A stretch of 12,511 nt of DNA, taken from Methanobacteriota archaeon. Lineage in GTDB: Archaea; Altiarchaeota; Altiarchaeia; IMC4; QMZM01. Numbering within the stretch: position 1 is the first letter of the stretch; each line of letters opens with the position of its first letter. The stretch spans positions 1 through 12,511 of the forward strand of contig JAKFXM010000132.1 in the NCBI GenBank assembly GCA_021731385.1, in the 5' to 3' direction. A program made the position numbers and the translations under genes. A model generated the notes under the pieces. It had not been told where the DNA came from, searched no databases, and was given only the letters and a program-made list of their open reading frames with translations. Below are positions 6,210 to 12,511 of the stretch, piece after piece.

Positions 6210-7079
6210 TCACAATAAATTACCCAAAAGAAACGCAAACAACGCCAGTGCCATTCCAAAAATCATCATCTTCTGCCCCATTGCGGGGTTTTTTGTAAGT
6301 GCAAGAATAAAGATAGCATCTGCCATTGATATTGACACGCCATAGGTATAAAGGTTAAAGGATGCAGGATTTATAAAAAAGGGAATTGCGCTGAATAAAA
6401 CAGCGGACATGGCAAAAATCCATGCAATTTTTCCTGATTTTTCCACGCCGATTCTTATGGGCAGGGTTACGGAGTATTTTCTCTTGTCACCTTCCATATC
6501 CTCAATATCCTTTACTATCTCCCTTGAGAGGGTCATCAGAAATGCGCATGCAGTTATAACCGGGACGATTTTAATCTCACCAAGGTAGAATGTATCGGTT
6601 GAGACAACGCCGAATATGAAGATTGATGCAACCAGATAACTTACACCGATGTTAGATATCAAAAGCAACCTCTTTGAATACTTTGCATATACCACCAATA
6701 TAACTGAATTTGCGAGTGCGATAAGCATTGCGTAAAAATTTATATACTTTGCGATTGCGATACTAATCATAAATAAAGATAACGAGAGCATCATAGCATC
6801 GCTTTTTGATATTCTCCCGGAAGGAATTGGTCTATGTGGTTTGTTTATTTTGTCAATCTCGACATCAAAGAAGTCATTCATGGCATTCCCTGCGCCGGTT
6901 ATTAAAAATGCCGCAATACCGGCGGCCATAACCTTCAAACTTGGTATAATGGCTGCCCCGCTGTATGTAAGGGCGGCACCCATCAATACGCCAAATAGAG
7001 CCATAAGGCAGTTTCTTATCCTCAGAAGGTTGCTGAGCGTTTTTGCAGGTTCTAATAAGGTTATAACTGTAATTTTCAA
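6210..7079 (-). CDS. UbiA-family prenyltransferase, probable digeranylgeranylglyceryl phosphate synthase
   Basis: Membrane enzyme expected to add the second geranylgeranyl ether chain to geranylgeranylglyceryl phosphate in archaeal lipid synthesis. The 289-residue product is strongly hydrophobic, with about eight to nine membrane segments. The first Asp-rich motif is NAMNDFFDVEID at about 65-76 (Asn68, Asp72, Asp76), followed by the family signature KPHRPIPSGRIS. The second is DIEDMEGDKRKYSVTLPIR at about 191-209 (Asp191, Asp194, Asp198). These two motifs bind Mg-diphosphate in the UbiA superfamily. Length and the PHRPIPSG signature fit the archaeal lipid branch best, but other UbiA substrates cannot be excluded. 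The start is TTG at 7079; an in-frame TGA lies 15 bases upstream. It is divergent from carB2. Confidence 0.88.
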   Translation of the reverse strand: MKITVITLLEPAKTLSNLLRIRNCLMALFGVLMGAALTYSGAAIIPSLKVMAAGIAAFLITGAGNAMNDFFDVEIDKINKPHRPIPSGRISKSDAMMLSLSLFMISIAIAKYINFYAMLIALANSVILVVYAKYSKRLLLISNIGVSYLVASIFIFGVVSTDTFYLGEIKIVPVITACAFLMTLSREIVKDIEDMEGDKRKYSVTLPIRIGVEKSGKIAWIFAMSAVLFSAIPFFINPASFNLYTYGVSISMADAIFILALTKNPAMGQKMMIFGMALALFAFLLGNLL

Positions 7080-7093
7080 TTTTTTATCTCAAA

Positions 7094-7130
7094 TACAAAA
7101 TTATAGGTAATCTGGCTAAAAATAAATAAC
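7094..7130. promoter_or_regulatory. Divergent ubiA/carB2 promoter region
   Basis: The 59 bases between the two starts hold an AT-rich TATAATTTT on the minus strand (about 7096-7105), at a suitable distance from the ubiA TTG. CTAAAAATAAATAA on the plus strand (about 7116-7129) is a candidate for carB2, though rather close to its ATG. An AGG directly abuts the carB2 ATG and is too close to act as a normal ribosome binding site. Inference from composition and spacing. Confidence 0.35.
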
Positions 7131-7138
7131 TCTTCAGG

Positions 7139-8920
7139 ATGGATACAGAGAAAACTGAAAAACTCAAAAATTTAAAGAGGATGGGGTTTCTGGACAGTCA
7201 ACTGGGTGATGAAGACAGGATTAGAAAGCTCCGCAAGGAGTTGGGGATAGTGCCAAACTTCAAGATGGTTGATACATGCGCGGCCGAATTTGATGCAGAA
7301 ACGCCATATTACTACTCTTCTTATGAAACAGAGGACGAGGCTCTGGTTTCAGACAGAAAAAAGGTGATAATTCTTGGCTCTGGTCCCATAAGGATTGGAC
7401 AGGGCATAGAATTTGACTGCTGCACTGTCCATGCGGTCTTCGCTTTAAGGGAGATTGGAATCGAGACAATAATTATCAACAACAATCCTGAGACGGTTTC
7501 TACTGATTTTGACATATCTGACAAACTTTACTTTGAACCACTAACCCTCGAAGATGTCCTAAATGTTGTTGAGAAGGAGAGCAAGAACCTCGAAGGGGTG
7601 ATGGTCCAATTTGGAGGGCAGACTGCTATAAATCTCGCTAATTCGCTGAAGGACTCCGGTGTCCAAATTCTTGGAACTTCTCCCGGGGATATAGACCGTG
7701 CTGAGGATCGTGACCAGTTTGGCAAGATTCTTGACAAACTTGGAATTCCATCAGCGGAATGGGGCACTGCAAGAAGTTTTTCCGAGGCAAAGGAGGTTGC
7801 TGCAAGAATAGGTTATCCCGTTCTTTTAAGGCCAAGTTATGTCCTCGGCGGAAGGGCAATGGAGATCGTTCAAGATGAAATTGACCTTGAGGAATACATC
7901 AAAGAAGCAGTTAAAGTATCGCCAAAGCACCCGATTCTGATAGACAAGTTCATACAGGATGCAGTAGAGGTAGATGTCGATGCAGTCTGCGACCAAAAGG
8001 ATGTTCTTATAGGTGCGATTATGGAACACATAGAGGAAGCCGGCATTCATTCAGGGGATTCTGCCTGTGTGATACCGCCTCAGACACTTGACGAAAAGAT
8101 GATAAATAGGATCGTGGAGTATACAAAAAAATTGGCACTTGAATTAAATACGAAAGGGCTTATAAACATTCAATTTGCTATAAAGGGTGGGACAGTCTAC
8201 GTACTTGAAGCTAATCCCAGGGCATCAAGAACTGTGCCTTTTGTAAGCAAGGTTGTTGGCGTTCCTCTTGCAAAATTAGCGGCAAAGGTTATGGTTGGCA
8301 TGAAACTCAGTGAGTTGACCGATGACCTTTTTCCGATAAAGAAAATAAATCATGTTGCAGTAAAAGAAGTTGTTTTTCCTTTTATAAAACTACCCAATGT
8401 CGATCCTGTTCTGGGTCCTGAGATGAAATCCACTGGCGAAGTTATGGGCATAGACAGAGATTTTGCAATGGCCTACTACAAGGCAGAGATCGCTGCAGGG
8501 AACAGGATACCCCTGCATGGTTCACTGTTCCTTAGCGTCAGGAGAAGGGATAAAAAGCCCGACTTTCTTAACATAGCGAAGAAATTTTCAGACATGGGTT
8601 TTGAAATAATCTCAACATCAGGAACATCGGTTTATCTTACAAAGAATGGCATAAGCAACAGAAAAATATTGAAAATCAGCGAAGGAAGCCCCAATATTCT
8701 TGATTTGATGCGGGATAAAAAGATTGATTTGATAATAAACACCCCAAGTGTTGGAAGAAAGCCGAAAAGGGACGGGTACATGATACGGTGCGGTGCTGTA
8801 GAGTTGGATATCCCCTATATAACAACAATCGCCGGAGCGCAGGCAACCGCAAATGCTATAGAACAGGTCAGGAATAGGGAGATTGAGGTTAAATCCTGGA
8901 ATGAGTATTTTGGGAAATAA
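7139..8920 (+). CDS. carB2: Carbamoyl phosphate synthetase large chain, C-terminal half (split CarB)
   Basis: Supplies the carbamate-phosphorylating half of the large subunit that makes carbamoyl phosphate for pyrimidines and arginine. The 593 residues correspond to the C-terminal half of a CarB chain of about 1070 residues. Residues 1-70 are the end of the oligomerisation domain. Then comes the pre-ATP-grasp signature ILGSGPIRIGQGIEFD (about 78-93), an ATP-grasp domain with GIHSGDSACVIPP and the metal-binding EANPRASRTVPF (about 356-367), and a C-terminal MGS-like allosteric domain from about 463 (FLSVRRRDKKPDF, GFEIISTSGTSVYL). Split carB genes are known in methanogens such as Methanocaldococcus, so this is not a truncation: it starts with ATG and a normal linker. 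Neither carA nor carB1 is visible in the window; the divergent neighbour is ubiA. Downstream lies the palindrome and IS-remnant region. Confidence 0.92.
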   Translation: MDTEKTEKLKNLKRMGFLDSQLGDEDRIRKLRKELGIVPNFKMVDTCAAEFDAETPYYYSSYETEDEALVSDRKKVIILGSGPIRIGQGIEFDCCTVHAVFALREIGIETIIINNNPETVSTDFDISDKLYFEPLTLEDVLNVVEKESKNLEGVMVQFGGQTAINLANSLKDSGVQILGTSPGDIDRAEDRDQFGKILDKLGIPSAEWGTARSFSEAKEVAARIGYPVLLRPSYVLGGRAMEIVQDEIDLEEYIKEAVKVSPKHPILIDKFIQDAVEVDVDAVCDQKDVLIGAIMEHIEEAGIHSGDSACVIPPQTLDEKMINRIVEYTKKLALELNTKGLINIQFAIKGGTVYVLEANPRASRTVPFVSKVVGVPLAKLAAKVMVGMKLSELTDDLFPIKKINHVAVKEVVFPFIKLPNVDPVLGPEMKSTGEVMGIDRDFAMAYYKAEIAAGNRIPLHGSLFLSVRRRDKKPDFLNIAKKFSDMGFEIISTSGTSVYLTKNGISNRKILKISEGSPNILDLMRDKKIDLIINTPSVGRKPKRDGYMIRCGAVELDIPYITTIAGAQATANAIEQVRNREIEVKSWNEYFGK

Positions 8921-8933
8921 GATTCATAATCGT

Positions 8934-9197
8934 GTGCTGAGGAGACCACCCTACTTGTAGGGTGGAGGAATCAGCACTTTCACCTCATTTCTTGTGTTTT
9001 TAAGTTTGTATTTGCATATTCTTTCTCCAAACTGTTTTGCTTTTAAAAACGCTGCTGGTGCGGGCTTGCCCAGTTACCAGCAGTCGGATGGTTGTAAACC
9101 CCATCTCGGCGTTCCGATGATGCCCTGACAACCCAAGGCGACTGTATCGCTTGTCATGGTTATGGAAAGCCACCTAACTTGTTAAGTGGTAGTTTAC
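8934..9197 (+). mobile_element. Probable IS200/IS605-type remnant or non-autonomous element without tnpA/tnpB
   Basis: The left hairpin CCACCCTAC-tt-GTAGGGTGG (8946-8965) sits inside an outer stem GTGCTGA/TCAGCAC (8934-8940, 8971-8977). The right hairpin CCACCTAAC-tt-GTTAAGTGG (9170-9189) has one C-A mismatch and is followed by TAGTTTAC. The two hairpins share stem length and loop and 15 of 20 bases. The right end, with GGAAAG before and GTAGTTTAC after it, resembles right ends of IS1341/IS605-type archaeal elements as I remember them. Between them lies an omega-RNA-like stretch (see 9052-9189) but no transposase or tnpB frame. This fits an internally deleted element or a palindrome-associated non-autonomous element. 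The exact ends and the target motif are not certain. Confidence 0.5.
9052..9189 (+). ncRNA. Structured RNA candidate, omega-RNA-like scaffold ending at the right-end hairpin
   Basis: Successive foldable elements are: CTGCTGGT (9052-9059) / ACCAGCAG (9076-9083) with inner GGGC-tt-GCCC (9062-9071); GATGG (9087-9091) / CCATC (9101-9105); TCGGA (9084-9088) / TCCGA (9113-9117) as an alternative; TGACAA (9126-9131) / TTGTCA (9151-9156) with inner GCG/CGC; and the terminal hairpin at 9170-9189. TnpB guide RNAs overlap the right end of their IS and end in such a hairpin with the guide just beyond it, so bases after about 9197 would be the guide. No TnpB is encoded nearby. The call is inference from fold and context. 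Confidence 0.4.
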
Positions 9198-9234
9198 ATA
9201 GAGAAATTCAATATAGAGAGTTTTGAATAACCCA

Positions 9235-9256
9235 CAATCAGCCTTTTGGCTGATTG
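9235..9256. repeat. Perfect hairpin CAATCAGCC-tttt-GGCTGATTG
   Basis: A 9-bp perfect stem with a tttt loop. It shares AATCAG ... CTGATTGGG with the hairpin at 4356-4379, 5 kb away, which suggests a related family of small palindromes in this genome. Confidence 0.6.
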
Positions 9257-9257
9257 G

Positions 9258-9287
9258 GTGTGGCTAAGACTTTGTCTCAGACACACA
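9258..9287. repeat. Interrupted hairpin with AGAC-ttt-GTCT apex
   Basis: AGAC (9267-9270) / GTCT (9274-9277) is continued outward by CT/AG and GTGT/ACAC with small bulges. It directly follows the hairpin at 9235-9256 and precedes the one at 9289-9313, forming a run of three. Confidence 0.45.
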
Positions 9288-9288
9288 C

Positions 9289-9315
9289 AAAAATTTTGCT
9301 ATGCAAAATTTTTTT
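9289..9315 (+). terminator. 11-bp perfect hairpin with T7 tail, possible carB2-side terminator
   Basis: AAAAATTTTGC (9289-9299), loop tat, then GCAAAATTTTT (9303-9313), within a seven-T run (9309-9315). It is about 370 bases past carB2, so it may instead belong to the mobile or palindromic element. The remaining stretch 9316-9449 is AT-rich with a small GGTC/GACC hairpin (9371-9384) and no gene that I can support. Confidence 0.4.
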
Positions 9316-9430
9316 AAAGTGAACTGAAATTCGCAAAGTGCTTCAATTATGGGGACTTTTTATATTTTTTGGTCATTTAAGACCCCCCTATAATTCTCCA
9401 CTACCACCCCTATTATATACGATCTCATTG

Positions 9431-9444
9431 TCTATAAAAATAGA
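9431..9444 (-). terminator. Possible fae-hps terminator
   Basis: Just past the fae-hps stop on the minus strand, TCTAT and ATAGA can pair around a tttt loop. The minus strand reads TCTATTTTTATAG, giving a five-T tract. Spacing to the stop codon is 5 bases. Confidence 0.35.
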
Positions 9445-9449
9445 TCTAA

Positions 9450-10634
9450 TTATTCCACATGAACCCTCTTCAGGTCTATATCCCCACCCATCTGTGATAT
9501 AAATTCCCTTGTTGATCTTTCAATATCCTTTGACTGGGTTATGTATCTACCAACAACTATTATGTCAACCCCGCTTTTTATAGCCAAAGGCACGGTATCT
9601 GGTTCAATCCCGCCCGCGACACCAATCAGCATCTTATCGCCAAATTCATCCTTTATCTTCTTAACAAGTTCAAATTTTATCTTCTCTGTCTTCTCTGTGT
9701 CAATTGCCCTGTGCAATAGCACAATATCCGGCAATTCCTTCAGGGATTTCAGCATCTTTAATGGGTCAGAAACACTCATTGTATCTACTATTGCATAAAT
9801 CCCAAGCCTCTTTGCCTCATATAGAAATTTATCAAGAACCTCTACAGCAGCGAGACCTGACGCAACTACAGCATCTGCAGTCTCGTCAAATGCCATATCA
9901 ACCTCAACCTGCCCTACATCTAATGTCTTCATGTCTGCAATTATAAATGAATCTTTCGCAACCTCTCTGAGTTTGCTGATAGCCTTTACACCCTCCGACT
10001 TTATGAGCGGGGTTCCAGCCTCAAGAATAATCTTATCACTCCCTGGCAATTGGCTTACGACCCTTTTCGCAGTCTCTATACTGCCCATATCCAGTGCTAT
10101 CTGCAGATATGGCGTATTCCATCTTGGCAGTCTTGGAACCCTGAAGCCCATTATCGGGTGTGTTGCCCTGTCCTTGTCAAACATTATCTTGTCAAGTGTA
10201 GGGTAATCCTGTAATGCCCTCTTAAGAGCCAATTTTGTTGCACCGTAATTGTATTGATAAATCTTCCTAAAATCCTTTGCTTCCGGATGTATAAAGACAG
10301 AGCAGATTATAACCCATTCATCAATCTTGTCCTTTGGAATTATGCCCTCCTCAACTGCATCAGCGATTGCTTTAGCAACTGCAGCCTGTGCAGGACCAAA
10401 GATCTTACCTACATCTTCCATGCTTTGGACTGTGACCTTTGGTATAACTAATGTGTATGGCTTTGGTGGAAGATTTGGTCTTATTACTGACAGCAATGGA
10501 GTATGACCCCTTGATAAGTTCGTAAGTCCATTTGCAAATGCCGCACCTACATGACCCTCTTTATCTCCAATTATCAGATCTATATGCGCTACCTCATTAT
10601 CCTTCCCTACAAGTGCTTCTCCAATTTTGAACAT
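9450..10634 (-). CDS. fae-hps: Bifunctional formaldehyde-activating enzyme / 3-hexulose-6-phosphate synthase (Fae-Hps)
   Basis: A fusion of two activities. Fae condenses formaldehyde with tetrahydromethanopterin. Hps joins formaldehyde and ribulose 5-phosphate to hexulose 6-phosphate, or runs in reverse to supply pentose phosphate in archaea lacking the oxidative pentose pathway. Residues 1-165 are Fae, with the catalytic His at 17 in EVAHIDLIIG, GHTPLLSVIRPNL and GPAQAAVAKAIADAV. Residues from about 173 are Hps, an OMP decarboxylase-like barrel: LQIALD, LEAGTPLIKSEG (Glu205), ADMKTLD (Asp234, Lys236), LLHRAIDTE and GVAGGIEPDTV. The total of 394 residues matches archaeal fusions known from methanogens. 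ATG at 10634. It starts 23 bases after pgk on the same strand, so the two are probably co-transcribed. No phi (isomerase) gene is visible. Confidence 0.93.
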   Translation of the reverse strand: MFKIGEALVGKDNEVAHIDLIIGDKEGHVGAAFANGLTNLSRGHTPLLSVIRPNLPPKPYTLVIPKVTVQSMEDVGKIFGPAQAAVAKAIADAVEEGIIPKDKIDEWVIICSVFIHPEAKDFRKIYQYNYGATKLALKRALQDYPTLDKIMFDKDRATHPIMGFRVPRLPRWNTPYLQIALDMGSIETAKRVVSQLPGSDKIILEAGTPLIKSEGVKAISKLREVAKDSFIIADMKTLDVGQVEVDMAFDETADAVVASGLAAVEVLDKFLYEAKRLGIYAIVDTMSVSDPLKMLKSLKELPDIVLLHRAIDTEKTEKIKFELVKKIKDEFGDKMLIGVAGGIEPDTVPLAIKSGVDIIVVGRYITQSKDIERSTREFISQMGGDIDLKRVHVE

Positions 10635-10657
10635 TTTGATTACCTATTAACTTTTGA

Positions 10658-11884
10658 TTAAATAACCCGATTATTTTGAACCCTTAAAGCTTCAACTGCC
10701 GGTAATTTATAGCCTGCAAGAAGGCTTACTGATGCCCCTCCCCCGGAGCTTATGTGAGTTATCTTATCCACTATGTCAAGTTCCCTTGCAGCGGCAACAA
10801 GATGCCCCCCGCCAATAACAGAAAATGCCTTTGTCTTTGAAATTTCCTTTATAATCTCTTCAGTACCATAAGAAAATTTCTTGTTCTCAAATATTCCCAA
10901 GGCGCCTTTTGCAAATATAGTGCCGGATTTTCTGATTATTTCTTTGTATTTATCAACAGTCCTAGTTCCAATATCACTTATTCTTAAATTTTGAGGCAGA
11001 TCACTAACCAGAATTTCAATTCTTTCTCCGCCATGCTCAAGTGCAAGGTCTACCGGCATTATTACCTTACCGTTATATGAATTCAGTATTTCCTTCGCGA
11101 TATCTATCTGGCCTACCATGCCCTTACCCCTTATGAATTCTATGCTTGGCTCACCCAACCTGTAGCCCTGTGCTGCAAGGAATATATTCGCAACAAGCCC
11201 CCCAGTAAGTATGTAATCCGCACCATTAGATAACGCTTTTTTTGCAGCCTTTATTGAGTCATCCGCCTTCGTTCCACCAAGGACGAAGGTTACCGGCTTT
11301 TTTGGTTTTCTCAGGATATTGTCAATCGTCCTTAACTCCTTTTCCATCAGCCTGCCGGCAGCAGACGGCAGCACCCTTGGAAATCCGACCAAGGAGGGCT
11401 GTGACCTGTGAGCAGTTGCAAATGCATCGTCAATGTAGATATCAACAACTGGTGCTAATTTCTTAACGAGATATGTCTTTGCCTGTGCATCAGGGGGTCT
11501 TTCAAGATTTTCTTCTGAAAAGAATCTAACATTCTCGAGCAGGATTACATCCCCCGAATTCATATTCTTAATCTCATTTATTACAAAAGAACTGAAAATA
11601 CAGTCAACATATTTTACATTATGGCCTATTGTTTCTGAAAGCTTTTCTGCATGCTTTTCAAGGCTTGTGAAATCCGCATCTCCCGGCCTTCCCTGATGTG
11701 CAAGAACCACGACCTTTGCCTTTTTTTCTACAAGTTCCTTTAGCGTATCCTTGTGGGATTTAAATCTCCTATCATCCAGTGGATGGTTGTCTTCTGGGTC
11801 GATAGGCGTGTTTATGTCAATTCTAACAAGAACAGTTTTTCCGTCAAATTTGAAATCGTTTAGCGTTTTTATGTTCTCAAGCAT
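10658..11884 (-). CDS. pgk: Phosphoglycerate kinase, archaeal type
   Basis: Interconverts 1,3-bisphosphoglycerate and 3-phosphoglycerate with ADP/ATP in glycolysis and gluconeogenesis. The 408 residues match archaeal PGK. N-terminal substrate-binding motifs are VLVRIDINTP (about 18-27), LAHQGRPGDADF, LLENVRFF and DDAFATAHRSQPS. C-terminal nucleotide-binding motifs are VLGGTKADDSIKAA, IFAKGALGIFENKKFSYGT, VIGGGHLVAAAREL and ISSGGGASVSLLAG. ATG at 11884 with a TATA-like element about 20 bases upstream, so it is probably leaderless. It is the first gene of a pgk/fae-hps unit, divergent from the restriction-endonuclease-like gene with only 42 bases between the starts. Confidence 0.95.
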   Translation of the reverse strand: MLENIKTLNDFKFDGKTVLVRIDINTPIDPEDNHPLDDRRFKSHKDTLKELVEKKAKVVVLAHQGRPGDADFTSLEKHAEKLSETIGHNVKYVDCIFSSFVINEIKNMNSGDVILLENVRFFSEENLERPPDAQAKTYLVKKLAPVVDIYIDDAFATAHRSQPSLVGFPRVLPSAAGRLMEKELRTIDNILRKPKKPVTFVLGGTKADDSIKAAKKALSNGADYILTGGLVANIFLAAQGYRLGEPSIEFIRGKGMVGQIDIAKEILNSYNGKVIMPVDLALEHGGERIEILVSDLPQNLRISDIGTRTVDKYKEIIRKSGTIFAKGALGIFENKKFSYGTEEIIKEISKTKAFSVIGGGHLVAAARELDIVDKITHISSGGGASVSLLAGYKLPAVEALRVQNNRVI

Positions 11885-11898
11885 TTTAATCTATTAAC

Positions 11899-11910
11899 TA
11901 TTATAAAGAA
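11899..11910. promoter_or_regulatory. Shared TATA-like element between pgk and the restriction gene
   Basis: TATTATAAAG (about 11899-11908) reads as TATAAAG on the plus strand and TTTATAATA on the minus strand. Its centre is about 23 bases from the plus-strand ATG at 11927 and about 20 from the minus-strand ATG at 11884. Both genes could use it to make leaderless transcripts. No ribosome binding site is evident before either ATG. Inference from spacing. Confidence 0.4.
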
Positions 11911-11926
11911 TAAATAAGAACCTAGT

Positions 11927-12493
11927 ATGTTAATAAAAAGGGATTCGTCAGCAATACACAGAAACCCTGCCACTGTTAATAGACTATACGGAAGATTATC
12001 TGAATTGGGATTAGATAAAATTTGGGAAAGATGTTCGGAACCTAAAGAGACTAATAGACAAATTGGTCCTCTATTCAGAAGGTGGATAAATAAAGGTGTC
12101 TTGGGTGTTCCAAACTTAAAATTAAAAGAATTTATAACAACAAAAGATAATGCGATTTTAGATGCAACTGAAAAAGAAATGACGAATTTTGCAAAGAAGT
12201 ATCTGAACTATAACCGAAATAAAGGTTTAGATTTTGTTGCACGGTTTAATGGAAAATATGTTATTGGCGAAGCGAAATTCTTAACAGATTTTGGAGGACA
12301 CCAGAACGCACAGTTTAGTGATGCTATAAGCACAATACAAACTGAAGGAGTTAAAGCAGTAAAAATTGCTATTCTTGATGGGGTCTTATACATCAAAGGG
12401 AACAATAAGATGAATAAGGACATAACCACAACTTATGCAAAGTATAATATTATGAGTGCTTTGGTTCTCAGAGAATTTTTATTCCAACTCTAA
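11927..12493 (+). CDS. Type II restriction endonuclease-like protein, PD-(D/E)XK fold
   Basis: Probably a DNA-cleaving endonuclease of a restriction-modification system. The 188-residue product carries GLDFVARFNGKYVIGEAKF at 100-118: Asp102 and, 12 residues later, Glu115-Ala-Lys117, which match the metal-binding and catalytic residues of the PD-(D/E)XK fold. The following DFGGHQNAQFSDAI (121-134) is a motif I associate with type II restriction enzymes. A Tsp45I-like subfamily is possible but only from memory, so the target site is not stated. The protein is short for a type II enzyme, but the C-terminus ends cleanly. An SD-like GAGGGGG follows the stop and precedes another ATG, where a cognate methyltransferase would be expected. 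Such genes are often acquired by transfer; its A+T content is somewhat above that of pgk. Confidence 0.7.
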   Translation: MLIKRDSSAIHRNPATVNRLYGRLSELGLDKIWERCSEPKETNRQIGPLFRRWINKGVLGVPNLKLKEFITTKDNAILDATEKEMTNFAKKYLNYNRNKGLDFVARFNGKYVIGEAKFLTDFGGHQNAQFSDAISTIQTEGVKAVKIAILDGVLYIKGNNKMNKDITTTYAKYNIMSALVLREFLFQL

Positions 12494-12505
12494 AGAGGGG
12501 GCAAT

Positions 12506-12511
12506 ATGATT
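12506..12511 (+). CDS. First codons of a downstream gene (cut by window end)
   Basis: ATG at 12506-12508 and one further codon are visible, preceded by the SD-like GAGGGGG (12495-12501). It lies 12 bases after the restriction-like gene on the same strand, so it is probably the same operon. Nothing of the product can be read; a methyltransferase partner is a guess from context. Confidence 0.4.

Noticed and set aside
7139..8920. Truncated or broken carB
   Set aside because: The protein begins at the natural boundary known for split archaeal carB genes and is complete to the C-terminal regulatory domain.
8934..8977. Hammerhead-ribozyme-like core (CTGAGGA, fitting CUGANGA, before a strong stem)
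   Set aside because: The 3' side of the stem has AGGAA instead of GAAA, no cleavage-site UH with a closing stem is evident, and the CTGA is better used in the GTGCTGA/TCAGCAC stem.
8934..9197. RNase P RNA or SRP RNA
   Set aside because: None of the conserved RNase P segments or the SRP helix 8 / GNAR-loop signature could be found; the paired end hairpins fit an IS200/IS605-type element better.
1..12511. tRNA or rRNA genes
   Set aside because: No T-loop (GGTTCGAATCC-like) with a matching acceptor stem and no rRNA-like conserved segments were seen on either strand, although a covariance search was not possible.

Overview
This window looks like part of the genome of an archaeon, most likely a euryarchaeal-type anaerobe with tetrahydromethanopterin-linked C1 chemistry. 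The evidence is an archaeal-type triosephosphate isomerase, the short archaeal ThyA, a UbiA-family prenyltransferase of the digeranylgeranylglyceryl phosphate synthase type, a COG2433/DUF460 protein, the carB2 half of a split carbamoyl phosphate synthetase, and a fused Fae-Hps protein. Many starts appear leaderless, with TATA-like sequences about 20-30 bases upstream. I cannot assign a genus from sequence alone. The base composition is moderately AT-rich.

Layout, left to right: the 3' part of tpiA (+); a small membrane-anchored Cys-rich protein (+) with a terminator-like hairpin; thyA (+); a coiled-coil protein of unknown function (+), which ends 2 bases from the convergent DUF460 gene (-). 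Next comes a non-coding island of about 400 bp (4292-4688) packed with perfect short palindromes, including two nested three-way-junction arrangements. Then come purF (-) and ubiA (-), with carB2 (+) divergent from ubiA. A second non-coding region of about 530 bp (8921-9449) holds what looks like an IS200/IS605-type remnant: left and right end hairpins and an omega-RNA-like middle, but no transposase or tnpB gene. More palindromes follow it. Last are fae-hps and pgk (-, probably one operon with pgk first), and a divergent PD-(D/E)XK restriction-endonuclease-like gene (+), followed by the first codons of another gene.

The genes are mostly housekeeping: purine (purF), pyrimidine and arginine (carB2), dTMP (thyA), membrane lipid (ubiA), and central carbon metabolism (tpiA, pgk, fae-hps). 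The last group links triose phosphates and pentose phosphate supply with formaldehyde and tetrahydromethanopterin chemistry. The accessory content is the restriction gene at the right edge, the secreted or membrane Cys-rich protein, and the two palindrome-rich non-coding islands. The islands are the most unusual part of the window.
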